From the NCBI GenBank assembly GCA_035315685.1, contig DATFXR010000031.1, positions 1-9,596 of the forward strand: a stretch of DNA of 9,596 bases. The letters are read 5' to 3'. Below, piece by piece: positions 6,190 to 9,596 of the stretch; position 1 is the first letter of the stretch; every line of letters starts with the position of its first letter. The position numbers and the translations under genes were made by a program. This DNA comes from QHWK01 sp035315685 (lineage in GTDB: Bacteria; Acidobacteriota; Vicinamibacteria; Vicinamibacterales; CAVVIG01). The notes under the pieces are model-generated. The model was not told where the DNA came from. It did not search any database and worked only from the letters and a program-made list of their open reading frames with translations.

Positions 6190-6515
6190 GCAAGCCGACC
6201 GCTCTCGTGCAGGGGACACTCGACCTGCTGATCCTCCGCGTCCTGTCGCTCGAGCCGATGCACGGCTGGGCGATCGCGCAGCGCATCCGGCAGTTGTCCA
6301 GCGAGCAGCTGCGCGTCGGCCAGAGCGCGCTGTATCCCGCGCTCCACAAGCTCGAACAGCAAGGCTGGATCGAAGCCGAGTGGGACGTGAGCGAGAACAA
6401 CCGCCGTGCGAAGTACTACCGGCTCACTGCCCATGGGCGGAAGGCGCTGAAAGCCGAGACCGCTCAGTGGGAACGTCTCTCCGCCGCCATCTCGCTGGTC
6501 GTCAAGCCGACGTGA
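6186..6515 (+). CDS. PadR-family transcriptional regulator (acidobacterial type)
   Basis: 109 residues from GTG 6186. It is a short winged-helix DNA-binding protein of the PadR group, with the family pattern GTLDLLILRVLSLEPMHGW (residues 10-28), then AIAQRI, LYPALHKLEQQGWI (recognition helix and turn) and RRAKYYRLTAHGRKAL (wing and C-terminal helix). The length matches the minimal acidobacterial PadR family (about 110 residues) usually found next to ADOP permeases. It ends 7 nt before the permease gene, so the two are co-transcribed, and it most likely represses this operon through the palindrome at 6055-6077. The inducing signal is unknown. No Shine-Dalgarno stands before GTG; translation may depend on the upstream small ORF. 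The start is fixed by the conserved MSKPTALVQGTLDLL beginning. Confidence 0.93.
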   Translation: MSKPTALVQGTLDLLILRVLSLEPMHGWAIAQRIRQLSSEQLRVGQSALYPALHKLEQQGWIEAEWDVSENNRRAKYYRLTAHGRKALKAETAQWERLSAAISLVVKPT

Positions 6516-6517
6516 GG
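6514..6517 (+). promoter_or_regulatory. Ribosome binding site GAGG of the permease gene
   Basis: GAGG overlaps the last two bases of the PadR stop codon and lies 5 nt before ATG 6523. This supports tight coupling of the two genes. Confidence 0.6.
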
Positions 6518-6522
6518 ACATC

Positions 6523-9264
6523 ATGCGCTGGCACAAGACGCTTCGTCTCCGTCTTCGTTCGCTGTTCCGAAGCGGCCGCGTCGAGCGCGAGCTCGGCGAC
6601 GAGCTGCAGTTCCATCTCGAGCATCTGGTCGACGATTTCGTGGCGAGCGGCATGTCTCGCGAGGAGGCGGGTTACGCGGCGCGCTGCGAGATGGGCGCGA
6701 TCGAGGCGCGCAAGGACGACTGCCGCGATGCGCGAGGCCTGGTGCTGTTCGAGGCCACCCGACGAGACGTGATCTACGCGTTGCGTGCGCTGCGCAAGTC
6801 TCCCGGCATCGCGATCGTCTCGATCGTCTCGCTCGCGCTCGGCATCGGCGCCAACACCGCGATCTTCGGCCTGTGGCACGGCATCGTGCGCGCCTCGCTG
6901 CCCGGCGTGGCGAACCCAGACGAGATCGTGATCCTGTCCAACCCTGACGATCAGGGCAGCTGGAACGGCCGCACGACCGGCGTGCGATCGTGGCTCAGCT
7001 ACGCCGAGTTCGAGCAGATGCGCGATCACGTCGCCGCGTTCTCGGGAGTGATGGCGTCGCAGAGCAGCCTGGCGACGTGGCGCGTGCGCATCGACGGCGG
7101 CGCACCGGAGGAAGCGCGCGGACGGCTGGTCTCGGGCGGCTTCTTCGACGTCCTCGGCGTCGGTCCCGCGATCGGCCGTGTCTTCTCGCCCGCCGACGAC
7201 CGCACGGACACGACCGGTGTCGTCATCAGCCACAGCTACTGGCAGCGACGCTTCGGTGGACGCGGCGATGTACTGGGCACGGCGCTGACGATTCGCAACG
7301 CGATGCTGACGGTGATCGGTGTGACGCCGCGCGGCTTCATCGGAGAGACCTCTGGACAGCAGCCGGACTTCTGGCTCCCGCTGCGGGTGCAGCCGATGGT
7401 GACGCCGGATGCCGATCGCCTCCACGACACGCCGCCGGAAAACTCGATGTGGCTGCACGTGTTCGGACGGCTGAGACCCGGGGTGACGCCGGCGCAGGCC
7501 GAGGCGCAGGCAAACGCGGTGTTTCATGCCGGCCTGGAATCGTTCTACGGCGCTGCGGCGTCCGGTGCGCGGCGCCACGAATTTCTCGATCAGCAGCTGC
7601 ACGTGCAACCGGCGGCGCGCGGCGCATCGGCGGTGCGCGGGGAGCTGTCGTCGTCGTTGACGACGCTGCTCGCGGCGGTCGGGGTGCTGCTGCTGATTGC
7701 CTGCGCGAACCTGGCGAATCTGCTGCTCGCGCGCGGCGCGGCGCGCGCGTCCGAGATCGCGCTGCGGCTGTCGCTCGGCGCGAGCCGCGGACGCATCGTC
7801 CGTCAGCTCGTCACCGAAAGCCTCGCGCTCGCCACAGTCGGCGGCCTTGCGTCGATCGCGGTCGCCGGCATCTTTCACGGCGCGCTGGTCCAGTTGCTGG
7901 CGCAGTCCGACAACGACTTCGCCATGCGCTTCACGATCGACCCGTTCGTGCTGGCGTTCGTTGTCGCCGCGACCGTCGGCGCGACGCTGTTGTTCGGCGC
8001 GCTGCCGGCGTGGCAGGCCACGAAGACCGACCCCGTCGCCGCGCTCAAGGACCAGCACCGCGGCGCCGGCGGCCCGGTCGGCCACCTTCGGTCCGGACGC
8101 CTGCTCGTGAGCCTGCAGCTCGCGCTGTCGCTGCCGCTGCTGGTCGGCGCCGGCCTGCTCGCGCGGACGGTCTACAACCTGCAGCGCGCGGATCTCGGCT
8201 TTCCCGCCGAGCGCCTGCTGCTCGTGCGCGTCGATCTCCGCGAGGCCGGATACCTCGACGCGCGCCGCCAGCGTGTGCTCGGCGATCTAATCGACGTGCT
8301 CCGGCGAATTCCCGGCGTTCAGTCGGCAAGCTTCTCGCAGCTCGGGGTGTTCACCGGCGGCGAGTCGGCTACTTCTGTCGCTGTCGAAGGCTACGTGCCG
8401 AAGAACGAGAACGACCACGACTCAGCGCTGGACGTGATCGGCCCGGGATATTTTTCGACGCTGGGTGTGCCGATGCGCCTGGGGCGCGATATCCAGGACA
8501 GCGATCGCGGCGACGGCATGGCGGTCTGCGTGATCAACGACGCGTTCGCGAGACACTATTTCGCCGGCCGCGACCCGATCGGCAGGCGCATCTCGCTGAT
8601 CAACGACGATGGCCACGCCTCGTACCAGATCGTCGGCGTCGCGAACGACGCGCGGACGCACGCGCTGCGCGGAGCGGTCGCGCCGCGGTATTTCGTGGCG
8701 GTGAGAAAGCCCGCGTCGTCGTCGAACAGCCCGACGCTGCTGATCAGGACGACAGCGGCACCCGCCGCGGTGCTGCCGGCCGTGCGCAAGGCGATCGAGC
8801 AGGTGGACCGGGCGATTCCGATCATGTCCGCCGTGCCAATCGAAGCGCAGATGGCGCCGCTCGTCGCGCAGGACCGCGCGACCGCGCAACTGGCGGTCGT
8901 CTTCGGGATCGTCGCGCTGACGCTCGCGGCGATCGGTCTCTACGGCGTGCTCTCCTACGGCGTCGCGCGGCGCACCGGCGAAATCGCGATCCGCATCGCA
9001 CTGGGCGCGCAGGCCCATCGGGTGATCTCGATGATCCTCCGCGAGACCGCCGCGGTGGTGTGTGTCGGCCTGGTCGTGGGTGGCGGCCTGGCCTGGGCGG
9101 CGGCACGGCTGATCGACAGCCGCCTCTACGGCGTCGCGCCGCAGGATCCGCTGACGCTGGTCATGGCTACGGGATTGTTGTTGGCCGTCGCGCTCAGCGC
9201 GGCGTTCGTGCCGGCTCATCGCGCTGCACGGCTCAATCCGATTGCGGCATTACGCCATGAGTAG
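6523..9264 (+). CDS. ADOP-type ABC transporter permease (duplicated MacB/FtsX permease)
   Basis: 913 residues. Residues 1-80 are a cytoplasmic permease-prefix domain (ERELGDELQFHLEHLVDDFV, then SREEAGYAARCEMG), typical of acidobacterial duplicated orphan permeases. A first membrane helix (about 95-118, ending GIGANTAIFG) leads into a MacB-like periplasmic domain. Helices at about 377-402, 432-455 and 473-496 form the first FtsX module, with IACANLANLLLARGAARASEIALRLSLGAS. Residues 527-551 start the second half, a second periplasmic domain follows, and the final FtsX module has helices at about 790-812, 843-864 and 876-898, with a duplicate signature RRTGEIAIRIALGAQ. Both halves end in the conserved coupling motif (DPVAALK, NPIAALRHE). 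Relatives (MacB, LolC/E-like) move substrates or force between inner membrane and periplasm using a separate ATPase, which is not encoded here. Co-transcribed with PadR. The gene looks intact. Confidence 0.95.
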   Translation: MRWHKTLRLRLRSLFRSGRVERELGDELQFHLEHLVDDFVASGMSREEAGYAARCEMGAIEARKDDCRDARGLVLFEATRRDVIYALRALRKSPGIAIVSIVSLALGIGANTAIFGLWHGIVRASLPGVANPDEIVILSNPDDQGSWNGRTTGVRSWLSYAEFEQMRDHVAAFSGVMASQSSLATWRVRIDGGAPEEARGRLVSGGFFDVLGVGPAIGRVFSPADDRTDTTGVVISHSYWQRRFGGRGDVLGTALTIRNAMLTVIGVTPRGFIGETSGQQPDFWLPLRVQPMVTPDADRLHDTPPENSMWLHVFGRLRPGVTPAQAEAQANAVFHAGLESFYGAAASGARRHEFLDQQLHVQPAARGASAVRGELSSSLTTLLAAVGVLLLIACANLANLLLARGAARASEIALRLSLGASRGRIVRQLVTESLALATVGGLASIAVAGIFHGALVQLLAQSDNDFAMRFTIDPFVLAFVVAATVGATLLFGALPAWQATKTDPVAALKDQHRGAGGPVGHLRSGRLLVSLQLALSLPLLVGAGLLARTVYNLQRADLGFPAERLLLVRVDLREAGYLDARRQRVLGDLIDVLRRIPGVQSASFSQLGVFTGGESATSVAVEGYVPKNENDHDSALDVIGPGYFSTLGVPMRLGRDIQDSDRGDGMAVCVINDAFARHYFAGRDPIGRRISLINDDGHASYQIVGVANDARTHALRGAVAPRYFVAVRKPASSSNSPTLLIRTTAAPAAVLPAVRKAIEQVDRAIPIMSAVPIEAQMAPLVAQDRATAQLAVVFGIVALTLAAIGLYGVLSYGVARRTGEIAIRIALGAQAHRVISMILRETAAVVCVGLVVGGGLAWAAARLIDSRLYGVAPQDPLTLVMATGLLLAVALSAAFVPAHRAARLNPIAALRHE

Positions 9265-9303
9265 TGAGTCCGGTGACGCGGACGCTGCGCACACGGAAGA
9301 CGC

Positions 9304-9396
9304 AATTAAGAATTCGGAATTAAGAATTAAGAATACGCGATCACGTTTTGCGGCGTGGCACGAATTCTTAATTCTCAATTCTTAAATTGTCAATTA
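9304..9396. repeat. AT-rich heptamer palindrome, copy 2 (likely bidirectional terminator)
   Basis: The left arm from 9304 reads AATTAAG, AATTCGG, AATTAAG, AATTAAG, AATACG. The right arm read on the minus strand has AATTGAC, AATTTAAG (one extra base), AATTGAG, AATTAAG, AATTCGTG. The inner stem continues with CACG (9342-9345) pairing CGTG (9354-9357) around an 8-nt loop. The right arm shares CACGAATTCTTAATTCT, preceded by GCGTGR, with copy 1 (3841 onward), while the loops are unrelated. It lies between the permease stop (9264) and the stop of the minus-strand gene (9394-9396), so it again separates convergent genes. The 39 bp from 9265 to 9303 show nothing further. Confidence 0.85.
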
Positions 9397-9596
9397 CTGC
9401 TGCTGCCTGTCCCGGCCGTCAGCGGTCGTTGTGTTAGCAGCCCTGGCCTTCCGCTCGGCCTGGAGATCCTTGAACTCCTGATCGGTCAGATAGGTGACGT
9501 TCATCCAGGCGTGCGCCATCTCGTCGACGGTGCGATCGCCGAAGCCCACCCACTGATCGGAATCGGGATTGTTCTTGTTCCCCTTGGTGTTGTCGT
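9394..9596 (-). CDS. C-terminal end of a second PHM-like copper-domain protein (5' truncated by the window edge)
   Basis: The frame is open from the right edge to TAA at 9394-9396, giving 66 complete residues. The visible part starts DNTKGNKNNPDSDQW and contains RTVDEMAHAWMNV. It lines up with FDNSADNPRNPQQPP and RDEMGDLWIQV of the gene at 3864-5912: the DN start, an NP pair, a Gly/Trp-containing strand, and DEM with the presumed copper-ligand Met. It is therefore very probably a paralogue of the copper monooxygenase-fold protein, ending about 40 residues after that Met, without TPR repeats, in a polar Gln-rich tail (RDRQQQ). Whether it also carries a cytochrome c domain lies outside the window. 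It is convergent with the permease gene. Confidence 0.7.
   Translation of the reverse strand, partial: DNTKGNKNNPDSDQWVGFGDRTVDEMAHAWMNVTYLTDQEFKDLQAERKARAANTTTADGRDRQQQ

Noticed and set aside
5913..6653. Upstream extension of the minus-strand cytochrome/copper gene to 6653 (929-residue open frame)
   Set aside because: The added 247 residues run antisense through the PadR gene and across the REP-like hairpins. A signal peptide begins naturally at 5912, so the extension is an artefact of high GC.
6502..8085. 527-codon minus-strand open frame opposite the permease
   Set aside because: Asp/Arg/Gln-rich shadow typical of GC-rich antisense frames; the permease on the plus strand is unambiguous.

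Overview
The window reads as a GC-rich chromosomal segment of an acidobacterium, most likely of the Vicinamibacteria type. No 16S or other phylogenetic marker is present, so this is inferred from gene content. The pointers are a full-length duplicated ABC permease of the ADOP type (acidobacterial duplicated orphan permease) directly behind a small PadR regulator, a large Oar-like TonB-dependent protein with an N-terminal carboxypeptidase-regulatory-like domain, and two genes of the copper monooxygenase-like/c-type cytochrome kind that are common in this phylum.

Layout. (1) 1-794, +: C-terminal part of a periplasmic PQQ-dependent alcohol dehydrogenase, cut by the window edge. It carries an Asp-Trp-Asp motif expected of lanthanide-using enzymes. 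(2) 884-3769, +: complete Oar-like TonB-dependent outer-membrane protein, 90 bp downstream. (3) 3779-3876: AT-rich palindrome built from AATTAAG-like heptamers, between convergent genes. (4) 3864-5912, -: a fusion of signal peptide, one-heme cytochrome c, peptidylglycine-monooxygenase-like dicopper domain and TPR repeats. (5) 5913-6185: divergent spacer holding an inverted pair of REP-like hairpins, a good sigma70-type promoter, a 23-bp near-perfect palindrome on its -10/start region and a possible 34-codon leader ORF. (6) 6186-6515 and 6523-9264, +: PadR regulator and ADOP permease, 7 nt apart, clearly one operon. (7) 9304-9396: second copy of the heptamer palindrome, again between convergent genes. 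(8) 9394-9596, -: C-terminal end of a second protein with the copper-domain Met motif, cut by the window edge.

How it may fit together. The PQQ dehydrogenase, the cytochrome/copper protein and the TonB-dependent protein all act in the envelope, with periplasmic redox chemistry and outer-membrane uptake as the likely themes, but no shared pathway is proven by the sequence. The PadR-ADOP pair looks like an autoregulated export or envelope-stress unit: the putative operator overlaps the operon's own promoter. No nucleotide-binding ATPase for the permease is present here.

The non-coding parts are the most unusual. Two related heptamer palindromes sit at both convergent junctions, and a REP/BIME-like doublet sits at the divergent junction. 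I see no CRISPR array, tRNA, rRNA, integrase or transposase gene.
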